From: Photobacterium aquae
GTDB lineage: Bacteria; Pseudomonadota; Gammaproteobacteria; Enterobacterales; Vibrionaceae
Assembly (NCBI RefSeq): GCF_001029445.1
Contig: NZ_LDOT01000005.1
Coordinates: 62,001 to 126,000, forward strand
Reading direction: 5' to 3'
DNA length: 64,000 bases
The notes under the pieces were generated by a model, which had not been told where the DNA came from, did not search any database, and saw only the letters and a list, made by a program, of their open reading frames with translations. Both the position numbers and the translations under genes were made by a program. Shown here in pieces: positions 46,441 to 55,359 of this stretch (positions are counted from its first letter, which is position 1; each line of letters opens with the position of its first letter).

Positions 46441-48210
46441 TTATTTCTTGGCTTTTCTGAAGGTGTAATTACCGCGAACCTTGCGCCACAGGCTGAAAAC
46501 ATCGGTTTTCGGGAATATGGCGATCCGGCGGATCTGGTAGCGGTCTTGGTGCAGTGCCAGCGGGCCGCTGTTGGTCGCGACGGCAAACTGGTAATCCAGC
46601 TCTGCCGCCAAGTCCTTGGAGTCCTGATTGTGGTCGCCGTACGGGTAGGCGAAGGAGCACAGCGGCTCGCCCAGCAGGGCTTCCAGCTCGGCCTTGTTCT
46701 GCGCGATTTCGGTTTGCTGCTCGTCCCGGCCAAGCTGGCTCAGGCGCGGGTGGGTCAGGGTATGGCCGCCGATCTCGATACAGCCCGAGTCGTGCAGCGC
46801 CTTGACCTCGTCGCGTGACATCAGGACGACGGGTTTCTCCGGGTTGTTCTCTACCTCGACATCCCACTTGTTGAAGGTTTCCCCGGTGACCACGTACACC
46901 ACAGCCTTGAAGCCGTATTTCTGCAGCAGCGGCAGCAGCAGTTCGTGGTTGTCGCGGTAGCCGTCGTCGACGGTGATGATGATGTAGCGCTTGCCGTACT
47001 CGAGCCGGTGGATGAGGCCCTTGTCGGCCAGATCCCGGAAGGTCAGGGTCTCGAAGCCCATCTTTTTGAGCAGGGCAAAGTGCTTGTCGAGCATGTCGAC
47101 ATGCATGTAGGTGCCGTGTACCCCCTTCTCGCTGTCATCCTTGATGAAGCGGTGGTACATGATCACCGGGACTTCGCGCTGCAGTTTCTCGACGTAGACG
47201 CTCTGGTAGTTGTCTTCGAGCTGGTCGACGATGGCGGCAAGGTCGTAGTTGGCCTTGATGGCTTGCGCCACCGCTTGGTCGCAGTGAGGCTGGCTGAGGC
47301 CTTGCTCGACCAGTGCCGGGATGGTGGTGAAATCGATATCGAGGTTCTTCGGCCCGATATCGCCGAAGTTGGTGGCCATGGCGTCGGCCAGGTTGTCCGG
47401 GCCGACGATGCCGATACAGCGCGCCTCACCGATAGCCAGGGTCGGGCGGCCGCAGAGCAGCGCTTCCATCGCGACCCGTCCTGCCCCGATCACCAGATCG
47501 GAACCGGCCATGACGGACTGGACGTCATTGGTATAGCCGGCAAAGGTGACGGTATCGGTAAACGGCGCGAAGGTGTCGGTGAGCTCGGAGCCAGACACGA
47601 CGCGGATATCGTACTTTTCCGCATCGAGGCATTCGCTGAGCAGCTTGTGGCAGACATCGCCCTTGGGGCCGGACAGGCGGCCGATAATGGTAATGACCGG
47701 CTTGCGGTTGGCCGGGGCCGGCTGCCACTGGAAGGTGCCGGTTTCAATGCCGTTGCGGCTGACGGCCATGGTATCGAGCGGCACGTCCAGATCGCGGTGG
47801 AGCTGGTCGCGGATGGCTTCGCAGACCGGCAGGGCCTTGTCGCCCATGGCATGGAATTTCTTGCGCGAGGCATGGACGGGCTGGCGGCCGTGGACCGTGG
47901 TCACCATCGGGGTGTTGGTCAGCTTGCAGGCGATATGGCAGCTCCAGCTCGAGGCGCGAGAATGGGCATGGACCAGCTGGATGTTGTGCTTTTTGATTAG
48001 GTAGATCAGGTAGGCGACGTGCCAGAAACGGCGGGGTACGCTGCGTTTGTTGAACCGCAGTTTGAAAAATGGCCCTTGGTGAGGCTTGGTTAGCGTGTCG
48101 GACACGTAAAACACATTGTGTCCACGCTGGGTCAGCTCGTCGCCGACGGTCGTTGCGTAGACTTCCGCACCAGTCACTTCGAGCTGGGATAGGGCCATTA
48201 AAATATTCAT
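46441..48210 (-). CDS. Fused glycosyltransferase (GT4-like) and NodB polysaccharide deacetylase
   Basis: A 589-residue two-domain protein. Residues 1-335 look like a GT-B glycosyltransferase: MALSQLEVTGAEVYATTVG at the start, VTTVHGRQ and the C-terminal donor region DLVIGAGRVAMEALLCGRP (GAGRVAMEALLCGRP core). Residues 348-589 form a carbohydrate esterase 4 (NodB) domain with VIMYHRF, the metal/catalytic TVDDGY near 415, the metal HTLTH near 483-487 and SFAYPYGDHN near 520. The union suggests that a sugar is transferred and deacetylated, or that two acts share a complex. No membrane segment is evident. The first gene of the waaF-containing minus-strand group. Confidence 0.82.
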   Translation of the reverse strand: MNILMALSQLEVTGAEVYATTVGDELTQRGHNVFYVSDTLTKPHQGPFFKLRFNKRSVPRRFWHVAYLIYLIKKHNIQLVHAHSRASSWSCHIACKLTNTPMVTTVHGRQPVHASRKKFHAMGDKALPVCEAIRDQLHRDLDVPLDTMAVSRNGIETGTFQWQPAPANRKPVITIIGRLSGPKGDVCHKLLSECLDAEKYDIRVVSGSELTDTFAPFTDTVTFAGYTNDVQSVMAGSDLVIGAGRVAMEALLCGRPTLAIGEARCIGIVGPDNLADAMATNFGDIGPKNLDIDFTTIPALVEQGLSQPHCDQAVAQAIKANYDLAAIVDQLEDNYQSVYVEKLQREVPVIMYHRFIKDDSEKGVHGTYMHVDMLDKHFALLKKMGFETLTFRDLADKGLIHRLEYGKRYIIITVDDGYRDNHELLLPLLQKYGFKAVVYVVTGETFNKWDVEVENNPEKPVVLMSRDEVKALHDSGCIEIGGHTLTHPRLSQLGRDEQQTEIAQNKAELEALLGEPLCSFAYPYGDHNQDSKDLAAELDYQFAVATNSGPLALHQDRYQIRRIAIFPKTDVFSLWRKVRGNYTFRKAKK

Positions 48211-48333
48211 CAAATCACACGTATTTAAAATGTCGTTTTTTTATTAAGGACTCTCATTATTCATGATAGCCTTTGGATCTGCAACGCCTAGGGATCTGCT
48301 TCTATATGGTTAGGATCCCATTACTGACAAGCA

Positions 48334-48361
48334 AAAAAACGCCCTGCTAGCAGGGCATTTA
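48334..48361 (-). terminator. yicC terminator
   Basis: Stem GCCCTG / CAGGGC with loop CTAG, extended by flanking A/T pairs, with a seven-T run on the minus strand (A's at 48334-48339). Confidence 0.85.
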
Positions 48362-48391
48362 GGAATAGACAAGTAGCAGCCTAAGCGGCGT

Positions 48392-49255
48392 TTACTCGAT
48401 GTTCTGGATCTGCTCGCGCATCTGTTCGATGAGCACTTTGAGCTCGACAGCCGCGCTGGTGATTTCGGTGTTGATCGACTTCGAGGCCAGAGTGTTCGAC
48501 TCGCGGTTGAATTCCTGCATCATAAAGTCGAGGCGTCGGCCACAGGCACCGCCTTTCTTCATGATTTTCTGGGTTTCCTTGACGTGTGAGTCTAGGCGGT
48601 CGAGCTCCTCGGCCACGTCACTCTTTTGTGCCAGCATGATCAGTTCCTGCTCGACGCGGTTGGCATCCAGCTCGACCTTGGCTTCTTCTAGGCGGGTAAG
48701 GATGCGCTCGCGCTGCCAGTTCATCACTTCCGGCATCATGCTGCGTACCTTGGCGGCTTCCGCCGAGATGGCGTCAAGGCGCTGTTCAATCAAGACCTTC
48801 ATGTTGTCGCCTTCGCTGGCGCGGGCGGCAAGGAAGTCATCGACCGCCAGTTCAAAGCCCGCCAGCAGATCCTGGTTGATGGCGTCGAGATCCTGCTCGG
48901 GTGCTTCCATCACGCCAGGCCAGTTCAGTACCTGGAAAGGACCGATGCTGCCTTCGCCAGCGGCATCCTTCACCCATTTGGCCGCTTTGATCACCTGCTT
49001 GGCTAGCTCTTCGTTGATGGTCAGCTCGGTATTGGCGGCTGGGTTGATCTCAAAGCGCAGGCCACATTCCACCTTGCCGCGTGCTAGGCGCTTGCGGAAG
49101 CGCTCGCGCAGAACCGGCTCAAGGCTGCGGAACTGCTCCGGGAGGCGGAGGTAGGTTTCTAGGTAGCGTTGGTTGACGGAGCGGATTTCCCAAACGGCTG
49201 TTCCCCAGTCGGCTTTTACTTCGCGACGGGCATAGGCGGTCATACTGTGGATCAT
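48392..49255 (-). CDS. yicC: YicC family endoribonuclease
   Basis: YicC protein of 287 residues, the same length as E. coli. MTAYARREV, VNQRYLETYLRLPEQFRSLE (RSVNQRYLETY core) and the C-terminal RRLDFMMQEFNRESNTLASKS (FMMQEFNRESNTLASKS core) are near-identical to the family. Recent work on E. coli YicC describes an RNase acting on small RNAs, so RNA turnover is the likely role. It is the neighbour of rph, as in E. coli. A good promoter lies upstream on the minus strand. Confidence 0.95.
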   Translation of the reverse strand: MIHSMTAYARREVKADWGTAVWEIRSVNQRYLETYLRLPEQFRSLEPVLRERFRKRLARGKVECGLRFEINPAANTELTINEELAKQVIKAAKWVKDAAGEGSIGPFQVLNWPGVMEAPEQDLDAINQDLLAGFELAVDDFLAARASEGDNMKVLIEQRLDAISAEAAKVRSMMPEVMNWQRERILTRLEEAKVELDANRVEQELIMLAQKSDVAEELDRLDSHVKETQKIMKKGGACGRRLDFMMQEFNRESNTLASKSINTEITSAAVELKVLIEQMREQIQNIE

Positions 49256-49561
49256 TGGCGGTTGGCCTCTTTGCTAAAGGTAAGAATCCTGCTGTTTTGC
49301 TGTCGGCTCGGGGGCTGCCAGCGTTGTGCTCACCAAGGGGCGCAGGCTTCATGGTGGCCTGATTATAGCACTCTCTATAAGGGTGTTTCAGTGCGAATTT
49401 AATAGCTTGGCTATCCGGTCGGTGATTATCGGCATTGCGTCACATCCTCGGCTGGCGGGGGCTGTGATGATAAATTGGCCGTAGCGGTGGAATATCGAGT
49501 GCGTTTTGTGTTTTTTGCCGTTACACTCCGCCACCTTTTGTTTTTTTTAACCAAATAGTTG
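49256..49561. other. Divergent spacer between yicC and the lipoprotein gene
   Basis: About 300 bases without a gene. It contains the yicC promoter (49362-49390, minus) and a plus-strand -10-like TACACT at 49522-49527. No operator-like symmetry stands out. Confidence 0.5.
49362..49390 (-). promoter_or_regulatory. Candidate yicC promoter
   Basis: On the minus strand TGAAAC (49385-49390) and a perfect TATAAT (49362-49367) are spaced by 17 bases, about 105 bases before the yicC start. Confidence 0.65.
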
Positions 49562-49978
49562 ATGAAAATTACACGTTCTGTTGTTTTGGCCGGGGTGCTG
49601 GTTGCACTGTCCGGGTGTGTGACATTCCCGACGGCTGAGTCACGCCAGGTCAAGGTGCTGTGGAATGACAGTGATGCGCTGCGCGGCTGCGAGCATCTGG
49701 GTACAGTGATCGGGTCGGAAGGCCATTTTTATGATTACTGGCTGCATGCCGACAAGGATATGGTGTGGGGCGCGGTCAATCAGATGCGGATCAAGACGGC
49801 GGCACAGGGTGGCGACACGCTCTACCTTTACGAGCCGTTCGGCTTTATGAGCTCGGTGACCATGATGGGCAATGTCTACCGTTGTGATAGCACCGGTACT
49901 GCTCAGGCTCCAGCAGAGATTGAGCTTGAGGCAGTAGATATTCAGGCCGAGCCTGCCACTAACGGCAGCACTCTGTAA
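49562..49978 (+). CDS. DUF4156-like outer lipoprotein
   Basis: Lipoprotein of 138 residues. The signal peptide ends in the lipobox LSGC (Cys at about residue 19), so the mature protein is lipid-anchored. The body has one Cys in GCEHLGTVIG and another in YRCDS, which could form a disulfide. MRIKTAAQGGDTLYLY corresponds to the 'AA..kGaN' segment of DUF4156 proteins. The C-terminal 25 residues are acidic and low in complexity. Function is unknown. ATG 49562 follows directly after a TTG. Confidence 0.78.
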   Translation: MKITRSVVLAGVLVALSGCVTFPTAESRQVKVLWNDSDALRGCEHLGTVIGSEGHFYDYWLHADKDMVWGAVNQMRIKTAAQGGDTLYLYEPFGFMSSVTMMGNVYRCDSTGTAQAPAEIELEAVDIQAEPATNGSTL

Positions 49979-50069
49979 CCCTATGTTGCAGGGGCTCGCT
50001 TTTCTCGTGCACTGGCCAGCGGTTGTAGCTATAATCGCCGGTTAATGTCAGCCAGCCGGAGAAAACCCG

Positions 50070-50786
50070 ATGCGTCCAAGCGGAAGAAGTGCCAACCAGG
50101 TGCGCCCAATCACCATTACCCGTCAGTTTACTGCCCATGCCGAAGGGTCGGTATTGGTTGAGTTTGGCAATACCAAAGTGATCTGTACCGCCAGCGTCGA
50201 GGAAAGTGTTCCGCGTTGGCTTAAAGGCAAGGGCCAAGGCTGGGTGACTGCCGAGTACGGCATGCTGCCGCGCGCAACCCACTCGCGTAACCGCCGTGAG
50301 GCGGCAAGCGGCAAGCAGGGTGGCCGAACGATGGAAATCCAGCGCCTGATCGCCCGCAGCCTGCGTGCAGCGGTTGATTTGGATGTACTGGGCGAGCAGA
50401 TGATCACTGTCGACTGTGATGTCATCCAAGCCGATGGTGGTACCCGTACCGCGTCAATCACCGGTGCGATGGTTGCGCTGGTTGATGCTATCAACTACAT
50501 GCTGGACAAAGGGCTGATCAAGAAAAGCCCGCTCAAAGGCATGGTGGCGGCTGTGTCTGTCGGGATCTACAACGGCGAGCCGATTTGCGATCTGGAGTAC
50601 CTCGAGGACTCGGCGGCAGAAACCGATATGAATGTGGTGATGACCGAGGATGGCAAGATGATTGAAATCCAAGGTACGGCAGAAGGCGAGGCCTTCAGCC
50701 ACGAAGAGCTGTTGGCGATGCTGGCATTGGCCAAGAGCGGCATTGACGACATCATCGGCGTTCAGAAGCGAGCGTTGGAAAATTGA
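50070..50786 (+). CDS. rph: Ribonuclease PH
   Basis: Phosphorolytic 3'-5' exoribonuclease of 238 residues that trims tRNA 3' ends. The start [52 protein letters not shown] ([14 protein letters not shown] core) and [16 protein letters not shown] (the phosphate and metal site) are conserved. GGAG precedes the ATG. In contrast with the frameshifted rph of E. coli K-12, this one is full length. It lies directly upstream of the pyrE attenuator. Confidence 0.97.
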   Translation: MRPSGRSANQVRPITITRQFTAHAEGSVLVEFGNTKVICTASVEESVPRWLKGKGQGWVTAEYGMLPRATHSRNRREAASGKQGGRTMEIQRLIARSLRAAVDLDVLGEQMITVDCDVIQADGGTRTASITGAMVALVDAINYMLDKGLIKKSPLKGMVAAVSVGIYNGEPICDLEYLEDSAAETDMNVVMTEDGKMIEIQGTAEGEAFSHEELLAMLALAKSGIDDIIGVQKRALEN

Positions 50787-50790
50787 TTTT

Positions 50791-50823
50791 TGAAAGCGGT
50801 TCCTGTTGGAGCCGCTTTTTTTT
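50791..50823 (+). terminator. rph-pyrE intercistronic terminator (attenuator)
   Basis: Stem GAAAGCGGTTCC / GGAGCCGCTTT with an eight-T run, starting four bases after the rph stop. In E. coli the same position holds the UTP-sensitive attenuator of pyrE. A second stem GCCTGCACC / GGTGTAGGC follows near 50825-50855. Confidence 0.85.
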
Positions 50824-50904
50824 GGCCTGCACCCGGGCCTATCCGCGGTGTAGGCAGCGTCACCGTTAATTACGTAACACTATGCAATCGAATAAGGAGA
50901 AACC

Positions 50905-51546
50905 ATGAAAGCATATCAGCGTCAGTTCATCGAATTTGCCTTGGAAAAGGGCGTACTGAAGTTTGGTGAGTTTACCCTGAAATCTGGCCGCAAGAGCCCG
51001 TACTTCTTCAATGCGGGGCTGTTTAATACGGGGCGTGATCTGGCACGTCTGGGCCGTTTTTACGCTGAGGCTTTGGTGGATGCCAAGATAGAGTTCGATG
51101 TGCTGTTCGGCCCTGCCTACAAGGGGATTCCGATCGCGACCACCACGGCAGTGGCGTTGGCGGACCAGCACGATGTCGATACGCCTTATTGTTTCAACCG
51201 CAAGGAAGCCAAGGATCATGGCGAGGGCGGCAACTTGGTCGGCAGCCCGCTGGAAGGCCGTATCATGCTGGTGGATGACGTGATCACTGCCGGCACGGCG
51301 ATTCGCGAGTCGATGGAGATTATCCAGGCCAACGGCGCGGATCTGGCCGGTGTGCTGGTGGCGATTGACCGTCAGGAAAAGGGCAAGGGCGAGCTCTCTG
51401 CGATTCAGGAAGTGGAGCGAGACTTCGGCTGCGCGGTGATTTCCATTGTTTGCTTGGGGGATGTGGTGAGCTACCTCGAGGAGCAGGAGGGCATGGCCGA
51501 GCACCTAGAGGCGGTGAAAGCCTACCGCGCCCAGTACGGGGTGTAA
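50905..51546 (+). CDS. pyrE: Orotate phosphoribosyltransferase
   Basis: Pyrimidine pathway enzyme of 213 residues that joins orotate to PRPP giving OMP. The PRPP-binding motif [18 protein letters not shown] is near residue 120. The N-terminal [37 protein letters not shown] ([14 protein letters not shown] core) is as in E. coli. AAGGAG lies seven bases before the ATG. Expression is probably tuned by the attenuator after rph, in response to UTP. Confidence 0.97.
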   Translation: MKAYQRQFIEFALEKGVLKFGEFTLKSGRKSPYFFNAGLFNTGRDLARLGRFYAEALVDAKIEFDVLFGPAYKGIPIATTTAVALADQHDVDTPYCFNRKEAKDHGEGGNLVGSPLEGRIMLVDDVITAGTAIRESMEIIQANGADLAGVLVAIDRQEKGKGELSAIQEVERDFGCAVISIVCLGDVVSYLEEQEGMAEHLEAVKAYRAQYGV

Positions 51547-51595
51547 GACCGTTCGTACGTAATCGGGCGAAGGGAAGTCCAAGGGCTTAGACAAC

Positions 51596-51626
51596 AAAGC
51601 GGGAGTCGTTGACTTCCGCTTTTGTT
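51596..51626. terminator. Bidirectional terminator between pyrE and slmA
   Basis: Stem AAAGCGGGAGTC / GACTTCCGCTTT with loop GTT, followed by TGTTTTT. Confidence 0.85.
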
Positions 51627-51653
51627 TTTGGCGCTGCTTGGCGTACGGGGCGA

Positions 51654-52244
51654 TTACCCCAGTTCGGCACTGAGCAGGCGCCAGTAGTCGTCGAAGCTGG
51701 CCGTTGGCTTGTATTTGAAGTTGGAGCGGACGAAGCGGTTGAGGCTGCCTTCTACCTGGCCTAGGAGCTGGGCGGCGAGGATAGACTCGTCGACCGGGAA
51801 CCCCTTGCCTTCACGCAGCTTGCGCTCGCGCAGGATTTGGCGCAGTTGGGTTTCGATACGCTCGAACAGCTGGTTGATCCGGGCCTGGAGGCGGTCTTGT
51901 TCAAACATCAGGGCGTGGCCGGTCATGATACGGCTCAGGCCCGGGTTGCGCTCGGCAAAGCCCAGTATGAGCTGCATCACCATCCGCAGGCGGTTTAGGG
52001 TATCTTTCTCGTCGTCCAGAATGCGGTTGATCCGCGTGGTAATCGTATCTTCGATGAACTCGATGAGCCCCTCAAACATTCTTGCCTTGCTCGGGAAGTG
52101 GCGATAGAGGGCGGCTTCGGAGACACCGACCTGAGCAGCCAGCTTGGCAGTGGTAATACGCTGGCTGCCTTGGGCTGATTCCAGCATGTGTGCCAGTGCT
52201 TGCAATATTTCTTCGCGGCGGTTGTTTTTCTTGTTGCCAGCCAT
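51654..52244 (-). CDS. slmA: Nucleoid occlusion factor SlmA
   Basis: TetR-family DNA-binding protein of 196 residues that blocks FtsZ assembly over the nucleoid. The helix-turn-helix is in [30 protein letters not shown] ([18 protein letters not shown] core), residues about 30-59. The first residues [18 protein letters not shown] are those of E. coli SlmA ([20 protein letters not shown]) with a short gap. It sits between pyrE and coaBC, as in E. coli, but dut is missing from the interval. Confidence 0.96.
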   Translation of the reverse strand: MAGNKKNNRREEILQALAHMLESAQGSQRITTAKLAAQVGVSEAALYRHFPSKARMFEGLIEFIEDTITTRINRILDDEKDTLNRLRMVMQLILGFAERNPGLSRIMTGHALMFEQDRLQARINQLFERIETQLRQILRERKLREGKGFPVDESILAAQLLGQVEGSLNRFVRSNFKYKPTASFDDYWRLLSAELG

Positions 52245-52362
52245 GAATAACCGTTCCTTTTCAAAATGAGACTGTCAGCGGACAGCGTAAAGCCCGCATA
52301 TCTTAGCGGCGGAGCCGGACGGAGAAAAGCACCTCAGACCGATACTGATCGCTTTATCGGCA

Positions 52363-52390
52363 AAAAGATGCCCAGCTTTACACTGGGCAT
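52363..52390 (-). terminator. coaBC terminator
   Basis: Stem ATGCCCAG / CTGGGCAT with a seven-base loop and a five-T run on the minus strand. Confidence 0.85.
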
Positions 52391-52426
52391 GGGAATTGTT
52401 CTGAGGTTGGTGGGAATGCCGGTACG

Positions 52427-53632
52427 CTAGCCGCGGTAACGGGCGACCACTTCGGCCATCAGCTGTTGGCCAAGCTCGGCCTTGCTGCACAGCGGCAGTG
52501 CCTTGTCGCCATCGGCCCAGTAAAGGTGAAGGGCATTGCTGTCACTGTTGAAGCCGATATCTTGCTGCGACACATCATTGGCGCAGATCAGATCAAGCCC
52601 CTTGCGGTCCAGCTTGTCGCGGGCATAGTGCTCGACGTTCTGGGTTTCGGCTGCGAACCCCACGGTAAACGGGCGTTGTTTGGTAAGACCTGCGACGGCG
52701 GCGATAATATCGGGGTTCTTCACCAGGCGCAGTACCATCTCGTCCTCGCCATCTTGCTTCTTGAGCTTGTGGGCGGCGATATCGGCCGGGCGGAAATCAG
52801 CCACGGCGGCGCAGCCGATGAAAATATCGCTCTGGACGGCATGCGCAAGGGCGGCATCGTGCATCTGGCTGGCGCTGTCGATATCGACGCGCGTGACCCC
52901 TACTGGTGTCGGCAAGTTGGTCGGGCCGCTGATCAAGGTGACGTCGGCACCGCGCTTGGCTGCAGCCTCGGCAATGGCATAGCCCATTTTTCCGGAGCTC
53001 TGGTTGGTCAGGTAACGAACCGGGTCGATGGCCTCGCGGGTGGGGCCTGCTGTCACCGTGACGCGCAGGCCGTCCCAATCGGCTGGGCGGAAGTGCTCTT
53101 CTACCAACCCGACAAGTTGCATCGGCTCAAGCATGCGGCCAGGGCCGACATCGCCACAGGCCTGTTCGCCGCTGGCCGGTCCCCAGATCTGGCAGCCACG
53201 GCGGGCGAGGGTGGCAATGTTTTCTTGGGTGGCGACATGGCGGTACATCTGCTGGTTCATCGCCGGGGCGACCGCGATCGGCGAGTCGGTAGCCAGACAC
53301 AGGGTCGATAGCAGATCGTTGCCCATGCCCGCCGCCATCCGGGCGATAAGGTCGGCGGTAGCCGGGGCCAATAAGACAAGATCGGCCCACTTGGCCAGTT
53401 CGATATGGCCCATCGATGCCTCGGCGCCAGGATCCAGCAGGCTGTCGGAGACTGGTCGGCCCGATACGGCCTGCATGGTCAGCGGGGTGATGAACTCCTT
53501 GGCGGCCTTGGTCATGACGATCTGGACCTGCGCGCCCCGCTCGATAAGACGGCGGGTGAGCTCGGCACATTTATAGGCGGCAATGCCGCCGCTGATCCCG
53601 AGAAGTATTTTTTTTCCAGCCAAGGTTTGCAT
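52427..53632 (-). CDS. coaBC: Bifunctional phosphopantothenoylcysteine decarboxylase/synthetase
   Basis: Coenzyme A pathway enzyme of 401 residues. The N-terminal CoaC flavoprotein (1-190) has [13 protein letters not shown], the catalytic His in [12 protein letters not shown] and the PAMNQQM motif. The C-terminal CoaB (about 190-401) has [25 protein letters not shown] ([17 protein letters not shown] core) and the Lys-rich AAHKLKK. I set the start at ATG 53632, with AGG eight bases upstream and the N-terminus of E. coli Dfp (MSLAGKKIVLG); the frame stays open to 53791 but the extra residues are not family-like. Confidence 0.96.
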   Translation of the reverse strand: MQTLAGKKILLGISGGIAAYKCAELTRRLIERGAQVQIVMTKAAKEFITPLTMQAVSGRPVSDSLLDPGAEASMGHIELAKWADLVLLAPATADLIARMAAGMGNDLLSTLCLATDSPIAVAPAMNQQMYRHVATQENIATLARRGCQIWGPASGEQACGDVGPGRMLEPMQLVGLVEEHFRPADWDGLRVTVTAGPTREAIDPVRYLTNQSSGKMGYAIAEAAAKRGADVTLISGPTNLPTPVGVTRVDIDSASQMHDAALAHAVQSDIFIGCAAVADFRPADIAAHKLKKQDGEDEMVLRLVKNPDIIAAVAGLTKQRPFTVGFAAETQNVEHYARDKLDRKGLDLICANDVSQQDIGFNSDSNALHLYWADGDKALPLCSKAELGQQLMAEVVARYRG

Positions 53633-53696
53633 GTTGTTGCCTGTAATATCTGGTTGCCTAAACAATGCGCACACATTACCACCAAATTTTGCCCGC

Positions 53697-53723
53697 CCGC
53701 AAAAAAAGCATATTTTTTTGCGG
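53697..53723. repeat. Perfect A/T-tract hairpin between coaBC and radC
   Basis: CCGCAAAAAAA / TTTTTTTGCGG, an 11-bp perfect inverted repeat with a 5-base loop, in the divergent promoter region. A palindrome CCCTCGAGGG follows at 53735-53744. It may be a terminator-like or protein-bound element; the function is unknown. Confidence 0.55.
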
Positions 53724-53887
53724 ATGATCAAATTCCCTCGAGGGCAGGCTCTGTAGCACAGGTAACGGGCAGTTTTTTGTTGGCGTTTCATTGGCGGGTT
53801 GGCAAAAACACTACCTGCGTCGAGAAAAACGCTTCTATTCCTTGCCGGTATGCAAGTGGCGGGCTCTGCTGGGGAGAGGAGGAGAGT

Positions 53888-54562
53888 ATGTCATTAAAAC
53901 AACTACCAGCGCAGTCACGACCTCGCGAGAAGTTACTGGCAAGGGGGCCGTCGGCACTGAGTGATGCTGAATTGCTGGCGATTTTCCTGCGTACCGGGAT
54001 CAGCGGCTGTAATGCCATCGAGCTGGCCGACGATCTGCTGGGGCGGTTTGGCTCACTGCGGGCGTTGTTGTCGGCCGACCAGAAGGCGTTCTGCCAGCAC
54101 AAGGGGCTGGGGCCCGCCAAGTATGCCCAGTTGCAGGCGGTACTGGAGATGAACCAGCGCCACCTGGAGGAGACGCTCAAGCAGGGGGATGCGCTGACCA
54201 GCCCTGATCATACCCGTCGTTACCTAAGCCATATATTGCGTGATCGCCAGCGTGAGGCATTCTATGTTTTGTTCCTCGACAACCAGCATCGGGTGCTTTC
54301 CGGGGAGGTATTATTTGAGGGAACTATCGACGCTGCGAGCGTTTATCCGAGAGAAGTGGTAAAAAGATCGCTAGAACTTAATGCAGCAGCGTTGATTTTA
54401 GCGCATAATCACCCATCGGGCGTAGCAGAGCCAAGTCAGGCAGATCGTCGGTTAACCCGCCGCTTATGCGATGCATTAGCGTTGGTGGATATCCGTATTC
54501 TGGATCACTTTGTTGTTGGAGACGGCGAAATTACTTCTTTTGCGGAACGAGGTTGGCTATAA
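53888..54562 (+). CDS. radC: RadC family (JAMM-type) protein
   Basis: RadC/YicR-type protein of 224 residues. An N-terminal helix-hairpin-helix region ([37 protein letters not shown] core) precedes a JAB/MPN domain with the metal motif [17 protein letters not shown] (His-x-His-x7-Asp) and the conserved Glu in EVLFEGTID. The classical DNA-repair role of RadC has been withdrawn; the true role is unclear. GGAGAG precedes the ATG at 53888. It is divergent from coaBC and precedes rpmB. Confidence 0.94.
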   Translation: MSLKQLPAQSRPREKLLARGPSALSDAELLAIFLRTGISGCNAIELADDLLGRFGSLRALLSADQKAFCQHKGLGPAKYAQLQAVLEMNQRHLEETLKQGDALTSPDHTRRYLSHILRDRQREAFYVLFLDNQHRVLSGEVLFEGTIDAASVYPREVVKRSLELNAAALILAHNHPSGVAEPSQADRRLTRRLCDALALVDIRILDHFVVGDGEITSFAERGWL

Positions 54563-54609
54563 AATAGGCAATATTTGTTCAAAATGATGCGAAAGGATCT
54601 GCTCGGGAC

Positions 54610-54638
54610 TTGAGCAACTGGTTTTGACTTAGTATAAT
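54610..54638 (+). promoter_or_regulatory. rpmB-rpmG promoter
   Basis: TTGAGC (54610-54615), 17-base spacer, TATAAT (54633-54638). It is followed by GCGCGACC, a GC-rich discriminator typical of stringently controlled ribosomal genes. It gives a leader of about 90 bases. Confidence 0.85.
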
Positions 54639-54656
54639 GCGCGACCTTTGATAGCT

Positions 54657-54696
54657 GTGGTTAATGAAAGAGAAGATTTTCATTAAACGAGACCAC
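54657..54696 (+). promoter_or_regulatory. Structured leader of the rpmB-rpmG mRNA
   Basis: A two-part hairpin: outer stem GTGGT / ACCAC (54657-54661 and 54692-54696) encloses a nine-pair stem TTAATGAAA / TTTCATTAA (54661-54669 and 54678-54686; one base shared). It ends 38 bases before the rpmB start. It may serve autogenous control by L28 or L33, which is inference. Confidence 0.5.
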
Positions 54697-54734
54697 GGTT
54701 GATATCGAGCTGAAACGATTTGGAGAAGACAGTA

Positions 54735-54971
54735 ATGTCCCGTGTATGCCAAGTAACTGGTAAGCGTCCTGTAACGGGTAACAACCGTTCACACGCACGT
54801 AATGCCACCAAGCGTCGTTTTCTGCCTAACCTGCAAACTCATCGTTTCTGGGTAGAAAGCGAAAAACGCTTCGTTAAACTGCGCCTTACTGCGAAAGGTA
54901 TGCGTATCATTGATAAGAAAGGTATTGATGCCGTTCTTGCTGATATGCGTGCTCGCGGCGAAAACGTTTAA
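54735..54971 (+). CDS. rpmB: 50S ribosomal protein L28
   Basis: Ribosomal protein bL28 of 78 residues, the usual length. [28 protein letters not shown] and [14 protein letters not shown] are the conserved segments. GGAG lies nine bases before ATG 54735; an ATG at 54720 would add five foreign residues. It is the first gene of the rpmBG operon; rpmG follows 12 bp later. Confidence 0.98.
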   Translation: MSRVCQVTGKRPVTGNNRSHARNATKRRFLPNLQTHRFWVESEKRFVKLRLTAKGMRIIDKKGIDAVLADMRARGENV

Positions 54972-54983
54972 GAGGATTGAACA

Positions 54984-55151
54984 ATGGCTAAAGGCATTCG
55001 TGAGAAGATCCGTCTAGTATCATCAGCTGGTACAGGCCACTTCTACACTACCGACAAAAACAAGCGTAACATGCCAGGCAAATTCGAGATCAAGAAATTT
55101 GATCCAGTAGTTCGCCAGCACGTTATGTACAAAGAAGCTAAAATCAAGTAA
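54984..55151 (+). CDS. rpmG: 50S ribosomal protein L33
   Basis: Ribosomal protein bL33 of 55 residues, identical in length to E. coli L33. It begins [20 protein letters not shown], continues with [20 protein letters not shown] and ends in MYKEAKIK. No zinc-binding Cys pairs are present, so this is the zinc-free type. AGAGGA precedes the ATG. Co-transcribed with rpmB and ended by a strong terminator. Confidence 0.98.
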   Translation: MAKGIREKIRLVSSAGTGHFYTTDKNKRNMPGKFEIKKFDPVVRQHVMYKEAKIK

Positions 55152-55169
55152 TTGATTGCTGCTTTTTTG

Positions 55170-55199
55170 AAAAAGCCCAGTTTTTAACTGGGTTTTTTT
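55170..55199 (+). terminator. rpmBG terminator
   Basis: Stem AAAAGCCCAGTT / AACTGGGTTTT with a T-rich loop and a seven-T run. Confidence 0.93.
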
Positions 55200-55359
55200 A
55201 TGCCTGAAATTTGCCTTTCCCTGCTCTACAGCTCATCGCCATTGCCATCTGGCCGGCAATCGGCAGCCATTCCCCTCGAACCCGCCTCCTGTATTCCGCC
55301 GCCGTTCGCGGTTATAGTTTACTTTTAGTTATCTTAGCGTTGGCTACCAAGGAGCCGTT

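Noticed and set aside
46945..48000. Plus-strand frame of 351 codons opposite the GT4-NodB fusion
   Set aside because: Val/Asp/Gly-rich antisense shadow; the minus-strand protein has clear catalytic motifs.
48235..48270. Possible Fur box upstream of the GT4-NodB gene (CTCATTATTCATGATAG)
   Set aside because: The left half matches the 7-1-7 consensus moderately but the right half poorly; not supportable.
53633..53791. N-terminal extension of coaBC by 53 codons
   Set aside because: The extra sequence has no family match, runs through the A/T-tract hairpin, and ATG 53632 has a good Shine-Dalgarno and the expected N-terminus.
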